A stretch of DNA of 64,000 bases from Cyprinodon diabolis (Eukaryota > Chordata > Actinopteri > Cyprinodontiformes > Cyprinodontidae), in assembly GCA_030533445.1 (NCBI GenBank), contig CM060081.1:14019655-14083654 (forward strand), given 5' to 3'. Positions within the stretch are counted from its first letter, which is position 1. Each line of letters begins with the position of its first letter. Below are positions 9,736 to 20,439 of the stretch, in pieces. Made by a program: the position numbers and the translations under genes. The notes under the pieces are model-generated. The model was not told the DNA's origin and did no database searches. It saw only the letters and a list, made by a program, of their open reading frames with translations.

Positions 9736-10516
9736 AGAGCTCTTTGGGAGGTTTCTGCACTTCCGTCCTCCATGGCTTCCATCACCAACAGCAGCCTTTT
9801 CTATCAGACCTCCTGAACTCCACGTTTTTTTTTTTCCCTCACTTTTTCTAAATCCAGAGTTTCTGAGGTGTGTTATGTTCACACTAGTTTTTTTTTCTCC
9901 TGAGCTGTGAAAGTTATCAGCTTTTAATAACTTTAACAATTATTCTTGTTTTATATTAATTGGGAAAACAGTTCACACTTTTCTGGAGATATTTTAAAAG
10001 CATTTGATTCTTCAGAACCTCCTGCAAAAAATGGATTGAAGTTTATCACTTTGGTTCCATTGCATTCCATTTTCCACTAAACACATTTATCTTCTTGAAT
10101 AATTTGTTGTTTGTGTTGATTTATAGGGAAACTAAGGCATTTTTTTGTACTTTATAAGCACAGTATGGTTGATAGAGTGTGAACTCTTCCAGTGTAGCTA
10201 AAACTCAAGGAGGCAGAAATGTGGTGCAAACCGTTTACTTTGAGGCCCAGGGAGGTTACAGTGCCTCTTGTGTTTCTCATCTGAGTTTCTACACCATATC
10301 TTCTGTTTAAAGTGCTAATTCCATTATATCTGTGCCTGAAGAATGAAGGTTTTAGGGGTTTGGATGTTTTCATGACTGCTTTTTCATTTCTTTCAGATTC
10401 TTAGTGAAAAGTTGAATGGATGAAATATACTTTATACAAATGTTGAATGTATATTGATTGATTAAAGATGAACGATGTGTACATAATCTAAGAGATTAAA
10501 AACAGATATTTCAAGA
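9736..10516 (+). other. suclg2: SUCLG2 3' UTR (inferred)
   Basis: Follows the stop codon directly and contains no repeat. Its end is inferred from the ATTAAA hexamer at 10495-10500 with a GT-rich downstream tract at 10520-10535. Another ATTAAA lies at 10461. AATAAA sequences at about 11037 and 11229 would give longer UTRs, so the end is uncertain. Confidence 0.5.
10495..10500 (+). terminator. Candidate poly(A) signal of SUCLG2
   Basis: ATTAAA followed about 20 nt later by TTTGTGTGTTTTTTT, a good GU/U-rich downstream element. The combination favours cleavage near 10510-10518. Alternative hexamers exist both upstream and downstream. Confidence 0.45.
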
Positions 10517-12884
10517 TCATTTGTGTGTTTTTTTCCACCTCTCTCAAGGGTCAACTTTGGAAAGTTTGTTACCGACTACTATTTTTACCTAAAAAAAAAT
10601 AAAAAAAAAAACGTTTGCAGATTCTGGTTGAATTGTCTGAGTAAAGAGCTGCAGTATTTGTTAACTTTATCCTTGAGCTTTCTAATTTTTTGACACATGC
10701 AGCTAGTGAATTCACAGCTCTGAATGCAGCAGACTAAACATCACCCATTGTAGAAAATAGTTATTTAAACAGGACAAATTAACAAAGTATAAGCTATTTG
10801 CCTCTTTCAGGAGAGTAAGTTTGAGTTTTTACGGCAAACACAATGACAGTTCTTTTACTGAGGTGTTCTGAATGTTTTACATATTCCACTGTTGTAAAGA
10901 TACATCGAAAGGACTGTGGAAAAAAATACCACACTGTGAAGACTGACGGATGACTGATGCTGTGGGCCTTTTTCTGCCCCTCAGACTGAGTTGTCAGAAT
11001 GGCATCATGAACTCTTAATTAAAGCCTTTGATTTTAAATAAAAACATGTTTAAACCTTAAATTAATATCCCAAGATAATCTCGATCTTTAGACTCCAATC
11101 TTAGAGAGAATCTGAGATGAGCAGAGGCGAGAAAAACGCTTGATGATCTATATGAGCAAAGCCTAACTGTGAGGGGAACCCTGGGAAAAATTACAAGAAA
11201 AGATTGTGTGCTGCCTGATCACCCAAAATGTGACAATAAATAAGATGCTCATATTTTTATTTAGATAATGTTTGCCGTTGTTAATGGTTTTATTTAAACT
11301 TTTAAAAAATTGTCAAATTAAAGGTTGTATTTTTCCCCAAAATAGCTGAGATTATAGTTTGTTTTGGAAAGATTATATTTCAAGACCGTTTTACAAAAAT
11401 CTATTAGTGTGGTCACCAGTGTAATTTGGGCTGTAATTTTGCCTAAAGTTTTGTTTTTAAATATGTCTTTAGATAAATGCTCTAAGTTGATCTTTGGTTT
11501 AAAACTTCTATAATTAGTTAGAAATGCATTCTCCTACCATTTCTAGAAATAAATTATTCCAAAGCTTATGACTTTGAGCATTATTTTACAGTAGTTTGCA
11601 TTTGCATGCTTTCGTCGACCATGACAAAATTATTTTATTGAGGCTCCTTTTTTACGCAACGAAAGCTGACAAACATTGATCTTTGATGATGAAAACATGA
11701 CGACTCATGGGTTTGAATTGTCAACAAGACTAAATAAAAATGAGCAGGTGGTCTGTCAAATGTTTAAAATGCATCAATCTGTTAGACAAGCTAAGCAGTA
11801 TCAGCCGGGCTGCTGCGCCTTGTTTGGTCACACAGCCCACCTGGCGGGCAGCGCTGCACATTCTTCATAACCACAGATGTACCATGGCAGCAGCGGCAGG
11901 AATGAAAATAACCCTGAATGGTCTGTTTTTGCGTGCTGAACTCTGACAAACTCTGCTCTTCCAGTTGTGATTGTGCAGAAATCTTTGCATGCATGTAGCT
12001 CAGAGTCTGCGCTCTAGGCTCCACACTGATGGTTCGCTCTCAGAAGTATGGCCCCCTTCGTGCCCTCGCTACCATATGTGGCTGATCATCTGTCAAGTGT
12101 AAAAAATCCTTTGTCTAACTACAAAGATTTTATTTCTTCCAGCTCACAAGAGGTGATACTAAACATTCTTTAATTTCTACCAAAAGGAATCCCTAAATTA
12201 TATCCAAAGCAAATATTTAATTGCATTCTTTTTATTTTTTGATAAAGAGACAGGTGAAAAGGTACATAGAATATTTCTCATTGTTCTTGTATATATTTTA
12301 ATATTTCAACATTATGAAATATTATGGCATTATAAGGCAATTATGCAATCACAGTGTAGTTTTTTTTTTCATATATATATATAATCTACTTTTATCATCT
12401 ACTTTGACCCCTGAGCAGCAGTAACCAAGGGGTAAATTGAAGAAATAAATCCAAAGTACAACAAAGAATGTTTTTGTTCTTTGCTTTTTTGGAGAAATGA
12501 ATATTTTATTGATCTGTGTGTAATGCATAATTCATAGTAGATCAGGAAGTGTTTGCCTTTGAATGGAACCTTGTATGTTTAAAACATTCCTTTATTGTAA
12601 ATGTTTACTTGTCTGTCTGCTAGATTGACCAATATGATGTGATGAACTAGTTCTGCTATTTCCACAGCTTTTGTGAGACACCTTTTTATAAAGTAGGGCA
12701 TTAAGTCACAAAAAAATTGTTTTTGAATTCTAGAACTCAAAAGTTTTTTGCCCAACAGCAATGATGAATGATGATGAATGCACGGCAGCTTTCTATATCC
12801 AGCTATTGTAGTATCTAGGCAGGAGCTGTCAGTCTGATAAAGAATCTGGTTGTTAAAACTGTAAAAGTTAACCGTTTTTTGAAG
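10517..12884. other. Intergenic DNA, nothing recognised
   Basis: AT-rich, with short open frames and no repeat family that I can name. A short TA run lies near 12374. Overlapping open frames at 11676-12024 on both strands have no domain signature. Confidence 0.5.
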
Positions 12885-13045
12885 TGCAACATAAAAACTG
12901 ACTAAAACATTTTTGAGTTTTAGTCGACTAAAACCAACAAGCTATCAGATGTAGTATTGACTAAAATGTGATTAAGACTAATAATAGTTTTTCGTCCTGA
13001 AGGCTAAGACTAAATCTAAGGTTGCTGTCAAAAACAACACTAATT
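12885..13045. repeat. Degenerate DNA-transposon-like fragment (TAGTCGACTAAAA type)
   Basis: Repeated GACTAAAA / TTTTAGTC words on both strands (GAGTTTTAGTCGACTAAAAC, TTGACTAAAATG, GGCTAAGACTAAATC) resemble the termini of common fish hAT MITEs. No intact end or target duplication is found. Confidence 0.4.
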
Positions 13046-13456
13046 TAAACTCACTACAAGACAACATCACAAGTATTAACATTATTTTTGCCCATCTGAA
13101 CTGGCTGAACTGGTATAACCGATTCAGCTCTGTCCACACATTCGATGGAGGACAAATCCGAGACCTTTGCGGAGACATAGGGCCGGATCTATCAAAGGTT
13201 TGCTAAAAGGATTTGGTCTTTAAAACGTGTTAAATAGCGCCTCTTATCCATTTAGTACTTTTTCTGCAATGAATATGCAATATGGGGCGTTTACACGCAA
13301 AAGTGTGTCTTGTGGGAGGAGAACATGTAAATATATAAAGTGATTTATGAAACCTGAAAGCAGTTTTGCTAACGGTATCTGACTCTATATGTAACATGTT
13401 TTAAAAGAAGGTGCAAATGGTCTGTATGCGTAATTGCGCACACATGGCAGCGGTTA

Positions 13457-13904
13457 TTGTCGCAAGAAGGAGAAATGGAAATGAAGCAAGGAGACGCAGA
13501 GAATGCATTTTTTCACTCCCGTGTGAATATTTTTGGAATGAACGAGGAAACGCTCATCAAAACATATCGTTTATCCAGCATTGCTATTTTGGAGCTGTTG
13601 GGGGAACTCCGAATGGATTTGGAGCCAGCCACAAGGAGGACCCACGCAATACCAGATACAAACAAAACAAACCTCCTTGCAACATTGCACTTTTTTGCAT
13701 CTGGGTCATTCCAGCGTACGGTTGCAGCAAGAGCTGGGATCTCCCAATCTCGTTTTTCAGAAGTGCTGTCCGACGTTCTAAATGCCATGTCGCCCTGACG
13801 CCCTACCGGAGAACGCGGACCTCCCCCCTGCGCCTGTGGAGCAACATGCCAATGCTGCAGGGATGCGTACGCGCAGTAATCTCATCCACAGTCACCTCTT
13901 GTGA
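13457..13904 (+). pseudogene. HARBI1-like transposase with deleted core
   Basis: Residues 1-113 (13457-13798) match the N-terminal part of PIF/Harbinger transposases: a Y-RLSSIAILELL helix, then NKTNLLATLHFFASGSFQRTV and AGISQSRFSEVLSDVLNAM, the helix-turn-helix-like region. In another frame (13797-13904) follow about 35 codons resembling the extreme C-terminus (DALPENADLPP, then HANAAGMRTRSNLIHSHLL and stop). The DDE nuclease core that should lie between, roughly 200 residues in the family, is missing. The protein cannot be active. It sits in the left half of the 13180-14864 element and is transcribed toward the nested LTR. Confidence 0.78.
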
Positions 13905-14169
13905 GCCATTTGGTATGTGCATTTTTCTACAGGCCAATACAAAACACCTGTTTTTTGTTTTTTTTGGTTTTTTTTCACTGCAGTGAAGTAGAAATTCGGC
14001 CACATACTACCTTAGGGAATAAAGGTTGCCAAACTTTTTATATATATATATATATATTATTTTTTTATTTTTTTTTGGAGGGGGTGGGGGTGTCACTGTA
14101 AGATTTACATTTCTTAATGCACTAGTTTGTACAAACTACAAACTACTTTGCCGCAAGCCACAAAATGCG

Positions 14170-14691
14170 TGTGATGGCTAAATCCATGGCCACACTCTGA
14201 AGTTGACAAAAGATGGGGGGCCAGGGCTCAGCAAATTTGGATGCTGATTGGACTACACCACTGGTCCTTGCTGGCGGGGGAATGTGTAGTTTCTTTCTTT
14301 AGATGAGTTTTTGCATTTAGGTGAATATTGGTATTTGGACTTTAATGATTTTGATTTTCATTTTGTGAGTCTTTAGTTTAGACAAACTTAGCTGTACTGT
14401 TATTTGTTTTGTTTGTAATTGTATTCTGTTTAGTTACCCCTATTGTGTCTAAATTGGTCTGATCAGCCAGTATATATACCCCTGTCTGTCATTTCTTTGT
14501 AGGTCAGTTATGTTTTTTTTGTACAGCCAGTTTGTTTACATTTTTGCCTGAGTTCAGTTTTGTTTCTTTGACCTCTTTTATGAGCTCAGTTTATCTTTTG
14601 TCATGTATTTTTGGGTTAAAATAAAAAAAAAACTATTTTTCTAATTAATATCCTGTGACTCCTCCTGTTTTTTTTAACTCGGTCCATCACA
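14170..14691 (+). mobile_element. Solo LTR nested in the Harbinger element
   Basis: Starts TGTGATGG and ends CCATCACA, perfect 8-bp inverted termini with TG...CA. It is flanked on both sides by ATGCG (14165-14169 and 14692-14696), a 5-bp duplication typical of LTR retrotransposons. Internal promoter-like TATATATACCCC (about 14470) and a poly(A)-signal region AAAATAAAA (about 14620) follow in LTR order, so the orientation is plus. No internal retroviral sequence remains; it arose by LTR-LTR recombination. Confidence 0.88.
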
Positions 14692-14864
14692 ATGCGCAAA
14701 ACCATCATTTAAATAGGGTGTCTCCAACAGTTTTGCACTTGCCACCAGTTACGCAATCACTCTTGTTAAATCACCCGCAAACCATGGTTCAGCCCCTCGC
14801 GCAAAATTCCAGTTTGCGATCGCAAACTACTGCACGCAAAATTGGATCTTGATAAATCCGGCCC

Positions 14865-15185
14865 ATAGACTTTGTCCTTTAGTACCTTACTGGCTAACTT
14901 AGAGATATATTCTTAGAATCATTGTCTAACTGGAAACTGTGTGTCCTAACTAAGTTCTTTATTTAATAACACCACAGAATATTCCCTAAGTTACTGTTTT
15001 TGTCTCTAAGTACAATGGCAAATTGTAATGTAACTTTTAAAAGCTGCCTTTAAGTAATGGCTCCTCTCTACTCTCAAAGTCAATATACGTTCATCTCTGG
15101 GAAACAGAAAACCTTGAAACAATTCTTCATTTATGATCTTTTGAGAAATGTCTATGAAAGACCAAATGATATAACTCTTCTCATG
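14865..15185. other. Spacer between the Harbinger element and a local duplication
   Basis: AT-rich, with no feature recognised apart from the 3-bp duplication at its left edge. Confidence 0.5.
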
Positions 15186-15725
15186 GAGAGTATAATTCAA
15201 GGTTACAATGAAGATTGCTTATTTATCTACATTACGCTTAGATAATTTACATTATGACATATAAACTACGAAAACTAACTAAATTAGATGCGTTTTATTA
15301 TCTTAAAAGCAAAAAAATATAAAAAAAAAAAACTGTTGGGCAATATGGCAAAAAATTTCCCTATGGCAGATATTTAACAAAAGTAATAGGTTGTTTCACT
15401 AAAAGTCGTGTAATATTTTGCTGCTCTTAGCCGAACTCAGGTCAAATGGCCCTTTGTGTATGAAATGTGAAAAGTCCTAAAACTTTTCCCATTTCGTCCA
15501 TTTTTCAATTTGTTTGCTGTTGGTATTTTTAGATAATCCCCAAAAAAAGATCAAAACAGGGCTAAAACTGCATTTTAAGAAACTTAATTCTTAAAATTAT
15601 CATTTTTATTTTGGGTCAAGATAAAGTCAATAATTAAATATTTATTATTGGCCTTTATTTTGCCTTTTGTCTTTCTAAAAGCTCTAACCAATGCCACCAC
15701 TGTTCCTGAACAAAGGCCTCTCTAC
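15186..15725. repeat. Direct repeat copy B1 (local duplication)
   Basis: Diverged direct copy of 17607-18126. Both begin GAGAGTATAATTCAAGG and end near CCAATGCCACCACT, with shared landmarks in the same order: CTATGGCAGATATTTAAC, AGTCNTGTAATATTTTGC, ACTTAATTCTTAAAATTA. Small indels and scattered substitutions indicate an old event. Confidence 0.8.
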
Positions 15726-16619
15726 GCAGCAACATGCTGCCTCTACTGTGTTTTTGTGGGGATGGCTGAAGAATAAATTTTTTTTGTCAATTGCATAACT
15801 GATACATTGAGGGCACGACTGACGCCGGTCCTGGCAGATTTTCCCACCTGTCGCATTGCACGTTGCATCTCTTCTTCAATATGATACAGGTTTTTTGGCT
15901 GTTTGTCTGACACTGTTCAGATCTATTTATCAGTTTACTTCAGCTCTCCCTTTTTCTTGTTCTGACACATAAAATCCAGTCTTAACAATTAAAGCTAGAT
16001 TCTGGTTTTTGCTTTTGGTTTCTCTATTTACCTCCACAATCCTGTCTCTGGGTTTTCTCTTTTGCTTTTTACTCCAGTTTGGAGTTTACAAACACACTTT
16101 AATCTCCCAAGATCACCCTTCCTTCATTCCCCTCTAATGAAGCCTGAGTGTATGTCGTCCCAAGGGAGAGTTGAAGTGAGGCAACTGTCCTTTATAGGGC
16201 GCATGTGAGACAGAGAGTTGACTGAGACCTCTTCCTGTCAGACACACTGACTGTGTGATGGATTATCTGTCAGGCAATCTGAGAGGACGCCCAGGCTCAC
16301 TGGATCGACTGCCACCTCCATGAGAGACACACACAGACGGAGCCCCACCAGAGAGGAGCACTGGGAGAGAAGTGAGTTGTTTCAAACTGGAACTCTCAAA
16401 CTGCAGGAGCTTGAGTTGTTTTACTGAACAAAGTCAAGGAGACTCCAAAGAGGCCCTCTGGTGATTCTCCTGCTGCACATCTTTATTTTCCATACAGTCA
16501 GAATTAATGTGCGTTAACAGGATAATAACTCGGAGTGTATTTTTGTTTGCAAGGTATTCATTTTTAGCATTTCTATCACATGGATTCATCTGGGGAGTAA
16601 AGAAATCTGTGTATCTCTG
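15726..16619. other. Intergenic DNA between repeat copies
   Basis: No gene recognised. Short reading frames near 16257-16380 (one ATG followed by about 20 codons, another ending at a GTGAGT) are too short to be called exons. Confidence 0.45.
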
Positions 16620-17080
16620 TGCTGCAGCCAGCCAGCCAAGCCGTAAAAATGGGCTGAAGGGTTCAATAATTGCCTTATTTCATGCTCTTCCCTGCGTGTG
16701 TCAGAAATATCCCCGCTGATGGATTGGACGAAGGAATTTAAGGCTTGTTAAAGAGCGGGCTTCTCAGGGCCCTGATATTGTTTAATTCAGTGTTGAGCTG
16801 GAGGTCAGAACGAAATGTGCCCACTGATTTACCGAGCAAAATTAGTGCCGCTCCTTCATATAAATATAGATGAGGAGGGGGAAGAGAAGCTTTGGAGGTC
16901 AGTCTAAAGACTTTCAGCTCTCAGCCTTCTGCTTTTAACTACGGAGGTGAGGGGATCGGTCCATTGTATTAAATGACCCATTTGCATGGGCCGCTCCTTT
17001 AATTAAAGCTGAATTATTATACTGTGGGAGCTTTTATTTTTCACTCTTAGCAGCTCAGTTTATTTGTCCCTCTAATTGTA
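16620..17080. promoter_or_regulatory. Candidate conserved non-coding element
   Basis: Balanced, non-repetitive sequence with TTTAATTAAAGC (about 16998), CCCATTTGCATGGG (about 16978, an octamer-like ATTTGCAT) and CATATAAATATAGATGAGG (about 16858). No open frame and no transposon similarity. It looks like regulatory DNA but conservation is untested. Confidence 0.27.
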
Positions 17081-17483
17081 CCTTTTGCCATTTCAAAACA
17101 CTGTACTTTTGTTTTGTTTTTATGTGCATCTGAATGGATGTCAGAGCAGTAATTGCCACTTTGTGAAGCTGCTTTCAGCATTTAGTCTTCTTGGGGGAAC
17201 CAATGCCAGCGAGAAGCACACTTTTACACAACGGGGTCAAGGCTGTCTCTGAGGAAGTATTGGATATTTATTGAGTCATTTGGAAGCCACAACTATGAAC
17301 ATATTAGTTCATAAAAAAAAGTAATAGTGGGATGAATTGCTTCAGGCTATTGCGCCACCTTCCAGGGACAAGGCTCAAATTTACAATTTTCTGCCTCTGC
17401 ATCTGTTGACCGGGCTGTCGACTGATAAGGGGTATGACCCAGCGTGCGTGCATGCAGGTGGTCGATTCTGCACTGTATTGGAG

Positions 17484-17606
17484 TCTGGATTAAACGGGTT
17501 AGTCAGATTAAAAAAAACTGCAGATGCAGAATGCATGGCAAAAGTATTCCTTCATTGCAGTTTTTCTTACATGGCAGCCTCAAACTTCAGAGTATTTAGT
17601 TGTGGT
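17484..17606. repeat. Direct repeat copy A1
   Basis: Shares GTCTGGATTAAACGG, AACTGCAGATGCAG and GCCTCAAACTTCAGAGTATT in order with 18124-18250. It lies immediately left of repeat copy B2 and contains the GTATTTAGTTGTG motif seen in old Tc1-type repeats. Confidence 0.75.
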
Positions 17607-18126
17607 TGTCGTGGAGAGTATAATTCAAGGTTACAATGAAGATTTCCTATTCAACTGCAGCACACTTAGATAATTTACGTTATGATATATAAACTATAGA
17701 AACTAACTAAAAGTTAGATGTGTTTTATTATTTTAAAATAAAAAAATCTAAATAAACTTGTTCAAAAATAGTTCAAAATGGCAACAAATTCTCTATGGCA
17801 GATATTTAACAAAAATAATAGTTTGTGTCACTAAAAGTCATGTAATATTTTGCTGCTTTTAGCTGAACCTTTGTGTATGAAAGGTTACCCCAAAGTCCTA
17901 AAACTTTTTACATTTCATCAATTTTTTCAATTTGTTTGCTGTTGGGATTTATAAATAATCACAAAAGAGATCAAAACAGGGTTAACATTGCATTTTAACA
18001 AACTTAATTCTTAAAATTATGATTTTTATTTTGGGTCAAAATAATGTCAATAATTAGCCTTTATTTTGCCTCCACTGTCTTTCTAAAAGCTAGAACCAAT
18101 GCCACCACTCTTCCTGGAAAAAAGAC
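17607..18126. repeat. Direct repeat copy B2
   Basis: Second copy of 15186-15725, lying between A1 and A2. The order B1...A1-B2-A2 is what a tandem duplication of about 2.4 kb followed by deletion inside the second copy would leave. Confidence 0.78.
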
Positions 18127-18250
18127 TGGATTAAACGGATTGATCAGATAAAATAAAACTGCAGATGCAGATGGCTTAAGTATGCCTTCATTTCATTTTT
18201 TCTCATTTTCTTAGATGACAGCCTCAAACTTCAGAGTATTTAGTTGTGAT
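18127..18250. repeat. Direct repeat copy A2
   Basis: Second copy of 17484-17606. It runs on past the A1 homology into GATTTTATATGGACCAGCAC, which is probably the original right flank. Confidence 0.72.
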
Positions 18251-18359
18251 TTTATATGGACCAGCACAAAGAAGAGAGTAAAACATAAAGAAAAAAAAAA
18301 CATTTTGAAATTCATTAGTATTCCCTCCTTTGTTTCTCTAATAGAAATAAATTAAATCC

Positions 18360-18675
18360 AGTGGTTTGCACTGCTGCCTTGCAGCAAGAAGGTTCTGGGT
18401 TGGATTCCCGGCTCGGGGTCTTTCTACATGGAGTTTGCATGTTCTCCCTGAGCATGCGTGGGTTCTCTCCAGGTACTCCAGCTTCCTCCCACAGTCCAAA
18501 AACATGACTGTTAGGTTAATTTGCTTCTCTAAATTCTCCTTAGGTGTGAGTGAGTGGTTGTTTGTTCTGTTTGTCTCTGTGTTGCCCTGCGCTGGACTGG
18601 CAACCTGTCTTGGGTGTACCCCGCCTCTCGCCTGGAGATGGGCACCAGCATCTCAGATGATGGATGGATGCTTTA
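18360..18675 (+). mobile_element. SINE-like repeat with tRNA-type B box and RTE-like tail
   Basis: The head has the B-box-like GGGTTGGATTCCCGG preceded by GCAGCAAGAAGGTTCT. The body has GGAGTTTGCATGTTCTCCC, CTCCCACAGTCCAAAAACA and CCCTGCGCTGGACTGGCAAC. The tail ends GATGATGGATGGATG, as in Rex3/RTE-mobilised repeats. Fragments of the same family lie at 6391-6480 (body) and 45007-45153 (tail). I cannot tell a SINE from an RTE LINE 3' end with certainty. Confidence 0.7.
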
Positions 18676-20345
18676 AAAAAATACATAATCACTAAAGATG
18701 ATCTGCATGTGTGTTACTTAATCTCAGATGATATAATTGCATGTGTTTTAAAGATCCCAGATGTTTGTTAGAAACTGTGTGTGAACAACCAGCATAACGA
18801 CCAAAGACATCTGTTTACAGGTCGCTGCAAGACAGGTAGGCGACACAATAAAGATGTGAAAGATTTTGTCAGATTACACAAACTAAACTCTCTGGTTTGC
18901 AACTTAATTTATGTCTTAAAGCGCTAGCATTTTACATCCATACAATCATACCAGCAGTGAAACATGTTCTGGCATCATCATGCTTCCCTGCAGCAGAAAC
19001 AGTGAGGCTTGTCATAGTTTAAAGGATCTCAGGTGTTCAAGTACCAATGCCTTGCATGTTTTAGACACCTCTCTGTTGCAACACATCTAGTTCAAATATT
19101 TGAATGACCTGTTTTGCAAAGAATGATGGAAAAAAAGAACAAATGAAAACATCTCAGTCTCTAGAATCTGGAGAGATTATTGCTCAGTGGGAGTTTATGC
19201 AGCTGTAATTGTAATAAAAAGATGTTCTACAGTAGTTATACAATTATGCACTACTCTGGGTTGATCTATAAAGCTAAATATTGGTAAAATACGCTTACTT
19301 TAAGGTTTGTAGTTGCAGCGTGCCAGAATGCAAAACAGTTCAAACAGTGTGAGTAGTAACAAAGAGTAAACCTCCCTTAATCTTCATTTTATGCTTTTAC
19401 TGACATCTTTTCTTTTCCCATTGGACATCTTAGTGCAGGTTTAGTACAATCTCTGCTGCTGTTATCATCTCACCTTCAGAATATTTTATCTGTGTTGTTT
19501 ACAAAGACAGAGGAAGAAAGAGAGATCGAGTGTAAAAATCCAAGTGAACGAGGAGCTGACAGGTTGACACCGTTCAGTCTGTTGCAGCGATGCCTACAAG
19601 GTCCTCAGATTCGGCCTTGGCACAGAGACAAGCAGAAAAATCCATTTCCATCTCTTCTAAATGCTGTCAGCCTGTCTGTAATTGAAATTACTTCTGCTGC
19701 CTCCAGAAACTGAGCGAGTAGGCAGTAGCTTTTAGAAAGTGAAGATAAGCCAAACATGTTGTGGATCATCTTTTTTTTAACCTTCTATGACATCTCTTAT
19801 GTCAGCTCTGCTCCATCAGTCATTACAATTCAACACTGTACACGGACAGGACAGTCCTGGTAGGAAAGCTGCTCAAAAACCTAAAAGGTGATTTTATTAC
19901 CATTTCCTGGGAATATTTAGTCCATGTTTGTCTTTACAATTATATCTCAGTACATCAAAATATAAAAAATGACGAGGCTCATTTTGTCAAATCTAAAGTA
20001 CCTTATGGAAATAACATTTAAGCAGCTATTACAAATATTTTTCATTGAGACTTATTTTCTGTATTAATGTTTCTTATTTAATATCTCACAAATTATTCTT
20101 GTGTAATGTTCAACAATAAATGGCATTTATTTCATTAGGTGTTAGTGGGAAATAAAGGTATGAAAACATGAATCTGAGTGTATTTAGTCCATAAAGTGTG
20201 TTCGGTTTAGTGAATTAAGCTGCAGAAATGAGCCTTCCAATTATGTTTCATTTTATTACAGGTTTCGGTGTTCAAAGCTAATTCTAGCAGCATGTTTGAC
20301 AAGTCTTCTCATCAGAAATAGTGAAGTTATTATATAATGGCTGGG
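18676..20345. other. Intergenic DNA with one Tc1-like scrap
   Basis: Around 18955-19025 the sequence GTGAAACATGTTCTGGCATCATCATGCTTCCCTG resembles a decayed Tc1 transposase HGGGSIM segment. The rest is AT-rich with no recognised content. Confidence 0.4.
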
Positions 20346-20400
20346 TTTAATTTAATTCAAAAATTCTTTATTGATCCCAAAGGGGAAATTAATAGTTTAT
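20346..20400 (-). repeat. LINE 3'-tail remnant
   Basis: On the minus strand this reads TTTCCCCTTTGGGATCAATAAAGAAT followed by an AATT-rich tail, the form of 3' ends of several fish LINEs (AATAAAG plus a short tandem tail). Only about 50 bp. Confidence 0.45.
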
Positions 20401-20439
20401 ATTGGACAACCTTTTGAAAATGAACATATGAAATCTTTT

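Larger units (their letters stand above)
13180..14864 (+). mobile_element. PIF/Harbinger element carrying a nested solo LTR
   Basis: Termini GGGCCGGATCTATCAA and TTGATAAATCCGGCCC are inverted repeats with one mismatch. Both sides are flanked by ATA (13177-13179 and 14865-14867), a 3-bp duplication as in PIF/Harbinger. Inside is a HARBI1-like transposase lacking its catalytic core. A 522-bp solo LTR plus its 5-bp duplication was inserted later; without it the element is about 1.16 kb. The right portion (14697-14864) is rich in GCGCAAAA/TTTGCG words, matching the left subterminal part. Non-autonomous. Confidence 0.85.

Noticed and set aside
13411..13986. 191-codon plus-strand frame over the Harbinger transposase
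   Set aside because: Shadow frame; the recognisable transposase sequence is in the other frames starting at 13457 and 13797.
16257..16380. Short ATG-led frames ending near GTGAGT, considered as a first exon
   Set aside because: About 20 codons each, no promoter or downstream exon visible.
18360..18430. tRNA gene (B-box-like GGGTTGGATTCCCGG)
   Set aside because: No cloverleaf can be drawn, and the sequence continues into a dispersed repeat; it is a tRNA-like SINE head at most.
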